Assembly (NCBI GenBank): GCA_028285205.1
Contig: JANQQA010000058.1
Location: 1-64,000, forward strand
Direction: 5' to 3'
Source of the DNA: Bythopirellula sp.
Lineage (GTDB): Bacteria > Planctomycetota > Planctomycetia > Pirellulales > Lacipirellulaceae
DNA: 64,000 nt
The notes beneath the pieces were generated by a model, which searched no databases, was not told the DNA's origin, and was given only the letters and a program-made list of their open reading frames with translations. Both the position numbers and the translations under genes were made by a program. This document shows, one piece after another, positions 31,410-41,595 of this stretch; positions within the stretch are counted from its first letter, which is position 1; every line of letters starts with the position of its first letter.

Positions 31410-32981
31410 TTACCGTCGTTTGCAGCTGAGCAATCCGAGGGTCATGCCGACCAGCAGCAAGGCTGTGCTCGGTTCGGGAACGGCAGCCGCGGCCGCGAGC
31501 GATCCAGGAGTTGGATAGTTCTCCAGCCATGCTGGAATTTCGGATGGATCATCACGTTGCCATTGAAGAAAGTCGGCGCCGTCTACATCACCATCGCCAT
31601 CGGCATCCCCAGGCACGCCGTCGACGGGAAGAAAGCCCTTTGCTTGCAAGTTGGCCAAAATACTTGGCGTGTCACCAGACGCAGCGGTCTCGATAACGAG
31701 ATTGTCATAGATGACAAAGTTCCCGCCTTCGGGTGCGTTGGCAATTGATCCGAAGCGATCGTAGTAGGCCAACATGACGGTACCCGCTGAGGACACAGCG
31801 TCCTCGACGTCGTCAACTGCCATCTGCACGATGATCGTGCCGTTGATCGAATACGTCATGATCTCGTCAGAGAAGATAATCTCATGCTCTGACCACTGAT
31901 TATAAGGCGTGCCAACATCTGCAGCTTCGGTATTAGTGCGGAGTCGTGAGTTTGCCCCAACTCCCAGAGCGGCTTGGAGGTCTGCGGAAGAAACATCATA
32001 GTGCAGATCGGCGGTGTTAGCAGGAAACGTCTCAGCATAGAAGTTGAGGCCCGTCGAGGAGTCCGTGCCATCGAAGCTACCGACGTCGTTCGGATCGGGT
32101 GCGAAATGTCCTTGTGGGTCGCCGGTGAATTTACTCAGCTGCGTTGCCGTTGGGCCGGCACCTTCATCGTAGTCCTCGATGGTCAGACCCAGCCCTGCAT
32201 CACGCCAGAACTCTTGGATGAAGTCAGCAGAACGACCGGTGGTTGCTGCAGTCTCGTCGAAAATGCTGCGCGGGCGTCCGCTGCGCAGAGCGTATTGGAA
32301 TCCACCATAAACTGGAATGTAATCTTCACTGGCACCGGTGTCCGGTGAGAAACCCAGACCCATGCCCTGGGTGCCCGAAGGTGCCGAACCAGTGCCGGTA
32401 CCGTCTTGCAGATTGATCGACACGGCCTGAAGTGCGACATCCGTTGGATCAGCGTAGTTGATGCCTACGTGAACTTTGTTCGTCGTACCACCCTGGATGA
32501 TCACGTCATCTTCGTTACCTTCAACCCCGTCGACGGTATCAATAACACCAACGCCGGTAGATCCAAACACGTCCAATGTGACTTTGTAGTGTGGAGTCGG
32601 CGTTCCCGTGCCTACACCTGCACCGCTGTTGAGATTGCTGAGCTTCGGAAAGACGGCCGTGAACATCGGTTCGGTGCCTGCGCCAGCGGCAATGCTATCG
32701 TTGTTAACGGATAAGAACACGCCCGTAGTTGCTGTACCACTTGTGGAGTTCGGTGCTTCAGGAATGGAACCAGTAACAAAGCCATCGCCAAAAATGTCAA
32801 AGTTGCCGTAGTCGAACCCGAAACGAACATCTTCCAGGCCATTAATGTCAGCATTAAAAACGTCGTAATCACCGGCTGAGAAATCGGTGTCAGAAAAAAC
32901 AATCTGACCACTTGCCGTAATGGCACTGGTTGCGAATACGCCGACGAGCAGCATAGTCAAAAGTCTCGGTTGAACAAACAT
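31410..32981 (-). CDS. PEP-CTERM secreted protein with dockerin-like linker
   Basis: Linker GDADGDGDVDGADFLQWQRDDPSEIPAWLENYP; C-terminus AVPEPSTALLLVGMTLGLLSCKRR. Confidence 0.9.
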   Translation of the reverse strand: MFVQPRLLTMLLVGVFATSAITASGQIVFSDTDFSAGDYDVFNADINGLEDVRFGFDYGNFDIFGDGFVTGSIPEAPNSTSGTATTGVFLSVNNDSIAAGAGTEPMFTAVFPKLSNLNSGAGVGTGTPTPHYKVTLDVFGSTGVGVIDTVDGVEGNEDDVIIQGGTTNKVHVGINYADPTDVALQAVSINLQDGTGTGSAPSGTQGMGLGFSPDTGASEDYIPVYGGFQYALRSGRPRSIFDETAATTGRSADFIQEFWRDAGLGLTIEDYDEGAGPTATQLSKFTGDPQGHFAPDPNDVGSFDGTDSSTGLNFYAETFPANTADLHYDVSSADLQAALGVGANSRLRTNTEAADVGTPYNQWSEHEIIFSDEIMTYSINGTIIVQMAVDDVEDAVSSAGTVMLAYYDRFGSIANAPEGGNFVIYDNLVIETAASGDTPSILANLQAKGFLPVDGVPGDADGDGDVDGADFLQWQRDDPSEIPAWLENYPTPGSLAAAAAVPEPSTALLLVGMTLGLLSCKRR

Positions 32982-33456
32982 GCAAGATGCTCCCTAATCA
33001 AAATGGTGTGGATGCTTATCACAGAACTCAAAGACAAAAACACAATCTTTCTTATTCTGATTCTCAAACTTCTCTGGCAGAATTCTGTGACTCTGAAAGA
33101 TCGCTTACGACAAAATGACCTCTTGCCGCCTGTTCAGTGAATGAGTGAATGGTGGGCGTCGACCGCTGCCTGAAAAGACGATCGATTACGCAAACTACTA
33201 CTTCTAGGATAACAACAGCTTTCGTAACGCTCAAGAAACTTAACTACAACTAACGCCCACCGGAACGTGATTACGGTATGCCACTGCGCTCGAAAAGAGC
33301 CGTGTATATGGCCAGGGACCGCGAACTGCAACGCCCTAACTAATTCAGTGTTTGCGCAGTCACTGCTCGCGTATGCGCAACATCAGTGATTGCTCGGTTG
33401 GCGCGATGCGCTGCGGCGTGTTTGCGGCTTAGCATAACCCGCGCACTGCCGCTTGT

Positions 33457-34563
33457 TCAAAACGCACTCGCGTCGATGACCTCCCCATCTTGGCGATCAC
33501 CAAGGAAATCAAATAACTGCACATCAATATCGTAGTTGAGCGTATGCACCGATCCGTCAGCGAAGACGCCATTGAATCCACCGGGGTGGGCTGACCCAAA
33601 ATTAACCACGTCAGTCGCGGGGCCATAGATCTGGTCGCAAGGCGGAGTACCTCGCACGCCGCCACACGCGCCGCTCGTGCCACTGGTGCCGGCCAGCGAG
33701 TCTTGCAGTGGCTTGAAGCAAGTGGATCGCATCGTGTCTGGGTCCCAGCCATCAGTCCATCCCTTGTCGTCGGACCAACTACCACCTTCGTATAAATCGG
33801 GACGTAAGAACTTTTCACCGACCATCAGTGTGTTGCTAGTCCCATCGGTTATCTGTTGATGCCGGATTGGGTCTTCGACATTGAACGCCCGGACTCGGAC
33901 CACACCGCCACGACCTCGGCTCACCCGATGCGGTGTGCGAGTGATCACGCCAAGGTAGTGTTCATTGTTGGGGACGCTCAGAATTGCGTCTGTCGCGTCT
34001 CTACTACCGAAAAATCTCTCGCGGCGATTCGCGCCCTCGTTAGGAAGAATGCGATTTTGCCGCTCATACGTTTCGAAGCCGCATGGGATCGCGCCCACGT
34101 AATCGGAAAGAGTCACCAGCAGTTCCGGCGACAGCACGTCTTGCGCTAACACGGGCGCGCGGCGTGATGGGCAGATATAATCCGCTACGACGGTCGACTG
34201 CAATTGGGCTTGGGTGACAACGTTTGCCAAGTTGCTCTTTTCGAGGAACGGCAAGATTTGGTAGCCCCAACCCAGGCCTTGCTTATCCGAGCCCAATGGC
34301 GTCCCACCTTCGATATAGTCTTCAATTTCAGGAAATATTGCGTCCCCACCGGTCGGGAAGCTTCCCTTTGTATCAGCGAAATTGAGGATACTCAGACCGA
34401 CCTGCTTAAGCTGATTGATACATTGAGTCCGTCGAGCTGCTTCCCGGGCAGCTTGAACTGCTGGCAGCAACAACGCGACGAGCACGCCGATAATTGCAAT
34501 GACAACGAGCAATTCAACGAGTGTGAAACCGGAACCGTCTGATCTATTTCGATGAGTTCTCAT
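33457..34563 (-). CDS. DUF1559 domain protein with prepilin-type N-terminus
   Basis: [56 protein letters not shown]. Confidence 0.95.
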   Translation of the reverse strand: MRTHRNRSDGSGFTLVELLVVIAIIGVLVALLLPAVQAAREAARRTQCINQLKQVGLSILNFADTKGSFPTGGDAIFPEIEDYIEGGTPLGSDKQGLGWGYQILPFLEKSNLANVVTQAQLQSTVVADYICPSRRAPVLAQDVLSPELLVTLSDYVGAIPCGFETYERQNRILPNEGANRRERFFGSRDATDAILSVPNNEHYLGVITRTPHRVSRGRGGVVRVRAFNVEDPIRHQQITDGTSNTLMVGEKFLRPDLYEGGSWSDDKGWTDGWDPDTMRSTCFKPLQDSLAGTSGTSGACGGVRGTPPCDQIYGPATDVVNFGSAHPGGFNGVFADGSVHTLNYDIDVQLFDFLGDRQDGEVIDASAF

Positions 34564-34564
34564 G

Positions 34565-35035
34565 CTATTGTCCTTCAACTGAAAACAGCGAACTTATTTC
34601 AGCGGCGTCCATTTCGCTGACAGCGCCGCGAATATTGATCAATTGCTTCTTGCCGTCGAATCCGTCACGCTCGTACGCCATCCACGGCGTGGCGGAATTC
34701 GGTTGTCCCTTGTAAGCTTCGCCGTACAACACGACGAAAGGTTGACCATCGCGCGGCGAGGTCAACAGCTGCTCGGGACTGTCAACGATCTTCTCCCAAC
34801 TCGGGCGGTTGGAGTTCAGGTAGTCCACAAATTGTTGTTGGTCCTTCGGGGCTCTACCTCGAGTCGTGCCCAGGAATTTGCCGTAAAGTATGCCCAAAAC
34901 TTTTACTTGTGCCTCATCGACGGTGGTCGGGCCCACTGGTTTGGAACCGCCGCAGCCGACCGAGGTTGTTAATGTGACTACGCAACCTAATGCAACGGTC
35001 ACGAAGAACTCTCGTCGATTTCGTATGTCGGTCAT
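34565..35035 (-). CDS. Small lipoprotein, hypothetical
   Basis: Likely start MTDIRNRREFFVTVALGCVVTLTTSVGCGGSKP at 35035; lipobox-like SVGCGG. Ends 2 bp before the DUF1559 start region, same strand. Confidence 0.6.
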   Translation of the reverse strand: MTDIRNRREFFVTVALGCVVTLTTSVGCGGSKPVGPTTVDEAQVKVLGILYGKFLGTTRGRAPKDQQQFVDYLNSNRPSWEKIVDSPEQLLTSPRDGQPFVVLYGEAYKGQPNSATPWMAYERDGFDGKKQLINIRGAVSEMDAAEISSLFSVEGQ

Positions 35036-35369
35036 CCGATGCTTAGTTTTGGCCGTAATGGTTCCCCGTTCAACTTTCACTATCTCACAGTCGCACAGAA
35101 TTGCAAAACCGATTTTGCGCAATTTTGTGGGTTTTCACCAGCTTTGCGCAGGATTCTGATTTGCATGCGCATTTTCAATAAACCATATGTGTACGCCAGG
35201 AATTGCCTACCAACCCGACGATCTTCAACTACCTCGCCGGTCGTGATTTAGCGCGAGCAATCTTCCGTTCTCCGAAACCGGCAATAAAATCCTCCGTCCA
35301 CTAACAAACACGGATATTCGTCTCGCTAGTGGGATCTGAATGATGCTCGGACGTCGCCGCAAACCTGCT

Positions 35370-38321
35370 TCACAATTCGCGGTACCAGTTGGTCAGCACA
35401 GAATCGATAGACTCGACCAATGAATCTGGTACTTGCTGCCGTCGCGAACTTTCTGAAGTTCCTGTGGTATTGGACGAGTGCTGGTCGGCAACGAATCGGC
35501 TATCCGACCAGGCCTGCCGAATTAGTGGCGAGGTCAACGCGGTTCTCGGATTTGGCGTGAAATATCTACCCTCCACAGCAGGTTCTCCAAGATCCGGCTG
35601 GGGTCCTTGAGCAACTAGAGCAAGCACGTCCGGCGGAGCCTCTGAGTCAGCAGCCGGCTGCGCCAATAGTGCCTGCGTGCTTTGTGCGGTTGATTCTGCT
35701 GCGACTGTCGCCAGGCCATACTGAGCTTGCCAGTGTTGCAAATCATCGGCATCGACCGCTCCGTCGCCGTTTGCGTCGCCATCGGCCAATTCGGCGCCGC
35801 TCGCCGTCCCAAAGCCTCGTTGCCATCGCAAGAAATCCAAACCGTCAACGCTGCCGTTGGCATCGAAGTCGGCGTTGGGGTCTCCGAGTGCGAAGAACTC
35901 TAGTACGCGATCCATCACCGCGGCACGATCGCTCGCAGTCGTAATTGTCTCGAAAGGAAACCCGAAGTTTACGATCTTCGTGTCACCACCATCAAACTGG
36001 ATCGCGGCATTGCCGCCACTGCCGCCGACATACGTGAGTGAACTGATCGCACCGCCAAGCGGCGAAATGCGATCGGGAAACTCGGAGTCATAGTAGATTG
36101 AGCCATCGTCGAACGAGAAGGAGAGGCCTTCGAAGATCGACCCCGCAATTCCTTGCACGTTGTAAGTATTCGCATCGTCGGAAACGTAATCGGCCTTGAG
36201 TTGGTTGTTGTAGAACGCTCGGCCATTGTTCAGGTTATCGAGATCCCAGCCAATTTCTGCCCCCGTGACCAGCAACTTGCCACCTCCGTCGAGATAGGTC
36301 GTCACCAGCGATTGCTCGGTTGCGTTGAACGTGTCGTCGGCGGACGACTCTTCCCCCGAAATCCAGACTACCGCCTCGTAGTCCGTGAGATCGACGTCAC
36401 CATCAATCAATGCCTCGTTCGAGGTGGTGTCGACCACCAGACCCGGCGCATTAGCTTCGATCGCTTCCGCCACCTGAACCGAGTAGTCGAAGGAATTGCT
36501 CTGTCGTGGTCGAACACGGTCCGCGCCAGCTTGAACGGGATTCTGTTGACGTGTGAGCCGATCGAATCCATTAACGATCAGGATGCCCTTGGGCCCGGCA
36601 TTCGGCATCGCCGCGACGACTTCCGAGCCGACGCTCTCACCGCCCTGATTTACAGCGACCACCTTGAAGTAGTAGGCTCCCTCGTCGGGATCGAGCCCTT
36701 CCAGAGTAAGGCTGCGAGTACCACCGCCGGCGACAAACGTACCACCGTCGAACCCGTAGCCGTCGGTCGAGCCGTAGATGCGATAACCGGTCGGTGGTCC
36801 GCCGTTATAGGAGTTGGCTGTCGGCGGCGTCCAAGAGATGGTGACGGCTCCTTCGCCGGCAGTCTCGGCGCGCACGTCAGTCACCTGCCCGGGTAGCATC
36901 GTTAGCGAAGTGGCTCCCGAGTCGACGGAGTTGAAATAGCGGACGAGCCCTTGATACGTTGCCCTTGCCAGCGCGTCACGCACCTTCGGATCGCGAAGCA
37001 TTTGGGCGTCCTGCGTGTTGTCGTGGAAACCCGTCTCGATGATTGTGGCATCGAACTCATTGTTGATGCGGAGGTTATTTATCTCGCCGAACTCGATATC
37101 GGACCGATCGAGAGTGACGGCGGAACCGCGATTCTGCCAATTGTGTTCAAACTGGCCATTCTGCGCTACCAAGTCATTGTTGACTTCCAAGGCGAGAGTA
37201 TTGGCCAGCAGAAATTGATTGGGCGTGGCGGTGGCGGGATTATTGTTGCCGTTGTACAGCCCAAGCACGCCACGCGCACTGCCACCTCCGGCGTTGGAGT
37301 GGAAACTTACGAACACGCGATCCGAGAGTGAGCCGTCTGACGCACGATTCATGTATTCCGCGTAGCGGGGCGCGAGCGAGACCGTCGCGCTGCGATCGTC
37401 GCTGGTGACGCGGTATTCGGATGTGGGCACCCCTTGGGAACGCTCGACATGCCACTCGACCCAGTACAGTCCGGCCTCGTCTTCACGGTCGCGTCCCGAG
37501 GTGGTACCGCTCTGAACCACGTCGCCCACACCGTTGCCAAAGCGAATCATGTCGGCGATCACAACACTGCCATTGGGATCGTCCGAACGATTGCTGATGT
37601 CGACGAAGCCATCCGTACCTGCCTCGAAGTAGTAAGTGCCGAGGTAGACCGTGCCATTTCCGACGCGACGGTGATTAACCTTCACTTCCGTGATACCGCC
37701 AGTGTGGTTGATCCGATATAGTTGCTCCACGCGATCGGAGCCAACGCGTGTCCATGAATACACCGGGTAGAATCCGCTTTCGGGAATGTTCGGCCGATAG
37801 CGGGCGTACGCGGTTTCGGTGGCGGACGTACTCGCGAATCGATACGGGACATCTCCGGCGTCGCCGAAGTAGATTGTCGATGAACTGTTGCTCCAGCTAC
37901 CAACAAAGGTTACTTCAGGATCGTCATTATCCAGCACGACTTCGTTTGGCTGGTGCCCCACAGGCCGTAGTGGTACCACCGTCGCGCCGGCGCGAAACAA
38001 GTAGTCCGCAAAGAACGTCATTTGATCTTGATTACCAAGATCTTCGATCATGTTTAGGAGTAGCGGACGCTGAAACCCCCAGCTACCCGCGCTGGGCGAG
38101 TCGCCTGTGATGCCATGGCCGCCGTGGGTGTAAACGATCTTATCCGAAAGGCCGCCCGCTGGCTGAGTGCCGACGTCAACTAGACCGGCAGCGGCGAGCA
38201 GCTCGCGCCTTTCCAACGGCTCAAAGCGCAGAGAGCGGCGATCGCTCAGCGCGGGACGGTGCTGTTTGGGTGCAAAAAGCCCCTTGGTACGACGCCACAG
38301 GTGGCCGAGTGAATGTTCCAT
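35370..38321 (-). CDS. Secreted multidomain N-acetylmuramoyl-L-alanine amidase (Amidase_3-like) with inserted golvesin-like domain, FN3-like domain and dockerin-like module
   Basis: LEPR motif RFEPLERRELLAA; amidase pattern YTHGGHG...VFVSFHSNAGGG...ATIIETGFHDN; inserted DPEVTFVGSWSNSSSTIYFGDAGDVPYRF...ARYRPNIPESGFYPVYSW; FN3-like VTDVRAETAGEGAVTISWTPP; dockerin-like NADFDANGSVDGLDFLRWQRGFG...GDANGDGAVDADDLQHWQAQYG. Confidence 0.8.
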   Translation of the reverse strand: MEHSLGHLWRRTKGLFAPKQHRPALSDRRSLRFEPLERRELLAAAGLVDVGTQPAGGLSDKIVYTHGGHGITGDSPSAGSWGFQRPLLLNMIEDLGNQDQMTFFADYLFRAGATVVPLRPVGHQPNEVVLDNDDPEVTFVGSWSNSSSTIYFGDAGDVPYRFASTSATETAYARYRPNIPESGFYPVYSWTRVGSDRVEQLYRINHTGGITEVKVNHRRVGNGTVYLGTYYFEAGTDGFVDISNRSDDPNGSVVIADMIRFGNGVGDVVQSGTTSGRDREDEAGLYWVEWHVERSQGVPTSEYRVTSDDRSATVSLAPRYAEYMNRASDGSLSDRVFVSFHSNAGGGSARGVLGLYNGNNNPATATPNQFLLANTLALEVNNDLVAQNGQFEHNWQNRGSAVTLDRSDIEFGEINNLRINNEFDATIIETGFHDNTQDAQMLRDPKVRDALARATYQGLVRYFNSVDSGATSLTMLPGQVTDVRAETAGEGAVTISWTPPTANSYNGGPPTGYRIYGSTDGYGFDGGTFVAGGGTRSLTLEGLDPDEGAYYFKVVAVNQGGESVGSEVVAAMPNAGPKGILIVNGFDRLTRQQNPVQAGADRVRPRQSNSFDYSVQVAEAIEANAPGLVVDTTSNEALIDGDVDLTDYEAVVWISGEESSADDTFNATEQSLVTTYLDGGGKLLVTGAEIGWDLDNLNNGRAFYNNQLKADYVSDDANTYNVQGIAGSIFEGLSFSFDDGSIYYDSEFPDRISPLGGAISSLTYVGGSGGNAAIQFDGGDTKIVNFGFPFETITTASDRAAVMDRVLEFFALGDPNADFDANGSVDGLDFLRWQRGFGTASGAELADGDANGDGAVDADDLQHWQAQYGLATVAAESTAQSTQALLAQPAADSEAPPDVLALVAQGPQPDLGEPAVEGRYFTPNPRTALTSPLIRQAWSDSRFVADQHSSNTTGTSESSRRQQVPDSLVESIDSVLTNWYREL

Positions 38322-38612
38322 CTCTTGTTCCGGACGAATGATATACGGCGCTTTGAGAGGGCATGCATGATCGAGAGCATGGCGGCACCGATACTGCCAT
38401 TATAGTCGGATGCTCAGAAACTTTAAGCTTTTGGCACACGATCGGCGCATCAATCTGGTCTCTCTTCGATGCGCAGAAGACCTAGTATGCCTGCGCAGTA
38501 CTCTTAAATATCCGACCTGGGCTGTTCCGCAGATCATCCGTCGCAGCGATAATGCTCGGATTAGAATTGCGACATTCGAAGTTGGAAAAGAGTATCGGGA
38601 GTTGGTTTAGGT

Positions 38613-40334
38613 ATGTCCTCAAGTTGTTGTGTAAGTCGGGTGATTCCTTACCTTGTCTTGGTTGCGACGGTGGTCGGGTGTGCAGCGCGACTGCACGCGG
38701 CTGAGACATGCGTCGTTGCCGCCGTTCAACCCGTTGCCGTCGATGCGGGAACTGCGGCATTCGAGCGAGGCGGCAATGCCGTCGACGCCGCGATCGCGAC
38801 CGCGCTAACGCTCGGGGTCGTCGACAACCACAACTCAGGTTTGGGCGGTGGCTGTTTTATCTTGATCCGTCGCCCGGATGGATCACTGGTAGCTATCGAT
38901 GGCCGAGAAAAGGCACCCGCCGCTGCGACGCGCGACATGTATTTGCGCGACGGTAAAGCACAGGCGGAGCTGAGCACCACTGGTCCACTTGCCGTTGGGG
39001 TTCCCGGCGCACTGGCCGCTTACGCGCGGGCGCTGGAAGTGTGCGGGAAGCGTTCGTTGAGTGATCTGCTGCTCCCCGCGGCAGAGGTTGCGGCAGAGGG
39101 CTTTGCAGTCGACGAAGTGTACGCACGCAAGTTGGCGTCGAAAGTCAAACAACTGAGCCGATTCACTGGCAGTCGCAACGCTCTGCTGAAAACCGATGGT
39201 ACGGCTTATCAAGCGGGCGAAATCCTTCAGCAGCCAGATCTTGCGAATACCTATCGGCAGATTGCCATACACGGCCCCGACTGGTTCTATCGAGGAGAGT
39301 TTGCTCAGTCCGTCGGCGAGTGGATGCGCGAGCACGGAGGAATTCTGACCGCCGCCGATTTCGCGGCATACGAGGCAATCGAGCGTGAGCCCATCGTAAC
39401 CAACTACCGAGACTACAAAATCGTCGGATTTCCGCCACCCAGTTCAGGGGGCGTGCATGTTGCGCAGATCCTTTCGATGTTGCAGCGGTTCGCGTTGGCC
39501 GAGGAGTACAGAGAGGACCCGACGACTGGGCTGCACTTGATGATCGAAGCGATGAAGCTCGCCTTCGCCGATCGGGCCTACTGGTTGGGGGATGCCGACT
39601 TCGCCAAAGTGCCGCGCGGACTAGTTGACGCCTCTTACTGCAAATCGCTCGCGGATCGGATCCACCGTGATAAGGCGATCGAGGTGCACGCGCACGGGAC
39701 TCCGCCGCGCGCAGAAGAAGCATTGTTTGGCAAGCACACGACGCATATCGCGACGGCAGACACCAACGGCTATTGGGTGGCAATCACCGCAACGGTCAAC
39801 ACAGCGTTCGGGTCTAAGGTCATCGTCCCCGGGACGGGGGTCGTCCTGAACAACGAAATGGACGATTTTTCAAGTCAGCCCGGTGTGCCGAATGCGTTTG
39901 GATTAATCGGTGCTGAGAACAATGCGATCGCCCCGAGCAAACGGCCACTTTCGAGCATGAGCCCGACCATTGTGCTCGACGCCGACGACCAGCCCGTGAT
40001 GACTGTCGGTGCCGCAGGGGGGCCGAAGATTATCACTCAGGTCGTGCAAGCGATAGTTCGTCACCTCGACTTCAATCAAGCAATTGAAGATGCCGTCGCG
40101 GCTCCGCGGGTGCATCATCAGTGGCGGCCAAACCATGTGTCGCTGGAGGGTTCTCTACCACAAGAGTGCCAGGATGGTTTGAAGGCGCTGGGGCACGAAC
40201 TTAACGTACTGCCAAATCGATCCAGCGGCGTAACACAAGCGATCGCTGTCGACGGGGAAGGTAAACTAATCGGCGTGCACGATCCACGGGTGCCCGGAAA
40301 AGTTGGCACGGTCGTGTTAGAGGCGGTCGAATAG
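38613..40334 (+). CDS. ggt: Gamma-glutamyltransferase (peptidase family T3), secreted
   Basis: VVAAVQPVAVDAGTAAFERGGNAVDAAIATALTLGVVDNHNSGLGGGCFILIR; autoprocessing/catalytic region GKHTTHIATADTNGYWVAITATVN. Confidence 0.95.
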   Translation: MSSSCCVSRVIPYLVLVATVVGCAARLHAAETCVVAAVQPVAVDAGTAAFERGGNAVDAAIATALTLGVVDNHNSGLGGGCFILIRRPDGSLVAIDGREKAPAAATRDMYLRDGKAQAELSTTGPLAVGVPGALAAYARALEVCGKRSLSDLLLPAAEVAAEGFAVDEVYARKLASKVKQLSRFTGSRNALLKTDGTAYQAGEILQQPDLANTYRQIAIHGPDWFYRGEFAQSVGEWMREHGGILTAADFAAYEAIEREPIVTNYRDYKIVGFPPPSSGGVHVAQILSMLQRFALAEEYREDPTTGLHLMIEAMKLAFADRAYWLGDADFAKVPRGLVDASYCKSLADRIHRDKAIEVHAHGTPPRAEEALFGKHTTHIATADTNGYWVAITATVNTAFGSKVIVPGTGVVLNNEMDDFSSQPGVPNAFGLIGAENNAIAPSKRPLSSMSPTIVLDADDQPVMTVGAAGGPKIITQVVQAIVRHLDFNQAIEDAVAAPRVHHQWRPNHVSLEGSLPQECQDGLKALGHELNVLPNRSSGVTQAIAVDGEGKLIGVHDPRVPGKVGTVVLEAVE

Positions 40335-40341
40335 ACACACG

Positions 40342-41595
40342 CTAATTGCCCTGTAGCCGCTGGGCAACCTGCTCAGTCTGTTTCATCGCACGGAGCAGAT
40401 TCTGCCCAAGCACTTTCTTAATGTCCGCGCCGCTGTAGCCTCGATCCAGCAAGGCTTGTGTAATGAGCGGATAGCTGCTGACATCTTCGAGTTGCTCGGG
40501 CAGGATGGATACACCGTCGTAATCGGAACCAATGCCGACGTGGTCGATGCCAGCAATTGTTGCGATATGCTCGATGTGATCGATCAGGTCGTGGATCGTG
40601 CCGCGAGGCATCGGATTGGCACGCCGCCATCGTCGGACAATCGCGTCAATCTTGTCCTTGTCGTCTAGCAGCTTTTCTTGCTCGCGACGGAGTGCGAAGC
40701 TCTGAGCGTAGTTGTCCGCTGCCGCAGGGACGACAAACCCGGAGAAAAAGTTGACCATGACAACGCCATCGTTCTCGGCGACTTTTTTCAGCACGTCGTC
40801 TGGGACGTTTCGCGGATGATCAGCTACCGCTCGGGCGGAGGAATGTGAGAAAATGATCGGCGCTTCCGTGATGCGTAGCGCGTGCTTCATCGTATCTGGC
40901 GAAACATGAGAGAGGTCGACCATCATGCCGAGCCGGTTCATTTCCCGTATCACGTCTTCCCCGAAAGCGGTCAACCCGCCATGACGGGGTTCGTCAGTGG
41001 CTGAGTCCGCCCAATCGAGCGTATCGGAATGCGTTAGTGTCATGTACCGCGCGCCCAGCTTGTACAATTGGCGGAGGACGTTGAGTGAGTTTTCGATGCA
41101 GTGTCCACCCTCAACGCCAATGAGCGACGCGATTTTGCCGGACGCGTGCGCGCGGACGATGTCATCACTTGTCAAAGCTCGCTCGAACGTATCGGGATAA
41201 CGCTCGATCATCGCTCGGACCATTTCGATCTGTTCCAACGTGGCCGACAGCGCTGTGCCGTCGTAGGCCGTACTCGCTGGCACGTAGACCGACCAAAATT
41301 GGGCACCTAGCCCGCCCTCGCGCAGTCGAGGGATGTCGGTATGCATCGATTCTTGTCGCACGGCGATGTCCAACTTGTCGAAGGACAGCGAGCCCTTGGA
41401 TCGCAGTTCCCAAGGTAGATCGTTGTGTCCGTCAATGACGATCGCATCTTGGTGAATTCGCCGCGCTTCTTCACTCACCACGACAGGGGGACGCTCGTTA
41501 GTGAATGCCACATTGGTTGGGGCCGCCACAAAGAACAGCATCAGCCAGATAAAGGTCTGCAGTGACCTCGAAGTTCCATCGTCAAAGGCTTTCAT
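40342..41595 (-). CDS. Membrane dipeptidase (peptidase M19, renal dipeptidase family)
   Basis: AIVIDGHNDLPWELRSKG, MTLTHSDTLDWADS, MVDLSHVSPDTMKHAL, IDHVGIGSDYDGVSILPEQLEDVSSYPLITQALLDRGYSGADIKKVLGQNLLR. ATG at 41595 overlaps the upstream TGA (ATGA). Confidence 0.93.
   Translation of the reverse strand: MKAFDDGTSRSLQTFIWLMLFFVAAPTNVAFTNERPPVVVSEEARRIHQDAIVIDGHNDLPWELRSKGSLSFDKLDIAVRQESMHTDIPRLREGGLGAQFWSVYVPASTAYDGTALSATLEQIEMVRAMIERYPDTFERALTSDDIVRAHASGKIASLIGVEGGHCIENSLNVLRQLYKLGARYMTLTHSDTLDWADSATDEPRHGGLTAFGEDVIREMNRLGMMVDLSHVSPDTMKHALRITEAPIIFSHSSARAVADHPRNVPDDVLKKVAENDGVVMVNFFSGFVVPAAADNYAQSFALRREQEKLLDDKDKIDAIVRRWRRANPMPRGTIHDLIDHIEHIATIAGIDHVGIGSDYDGVSILPEQLEDVSSYPLITQALLDRGYSGADIKKVLGQNLLRAMKQTEQVAQRLQGN

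Noticed and set aside
12405-34563. The four [17 protein letters not shown] proteins as type IV pilins or a pilus operon
   Set aside because: They are DUF1559 proteins, very numerous in Planctomycetes; no pilus assembly ATPase, platform or peptidase gene is nearby.
36153-36896. 247-aa plus-strand ORF antisense to the amidase
   Set aside because: No signal, family motif or independent support; shadow ORF.
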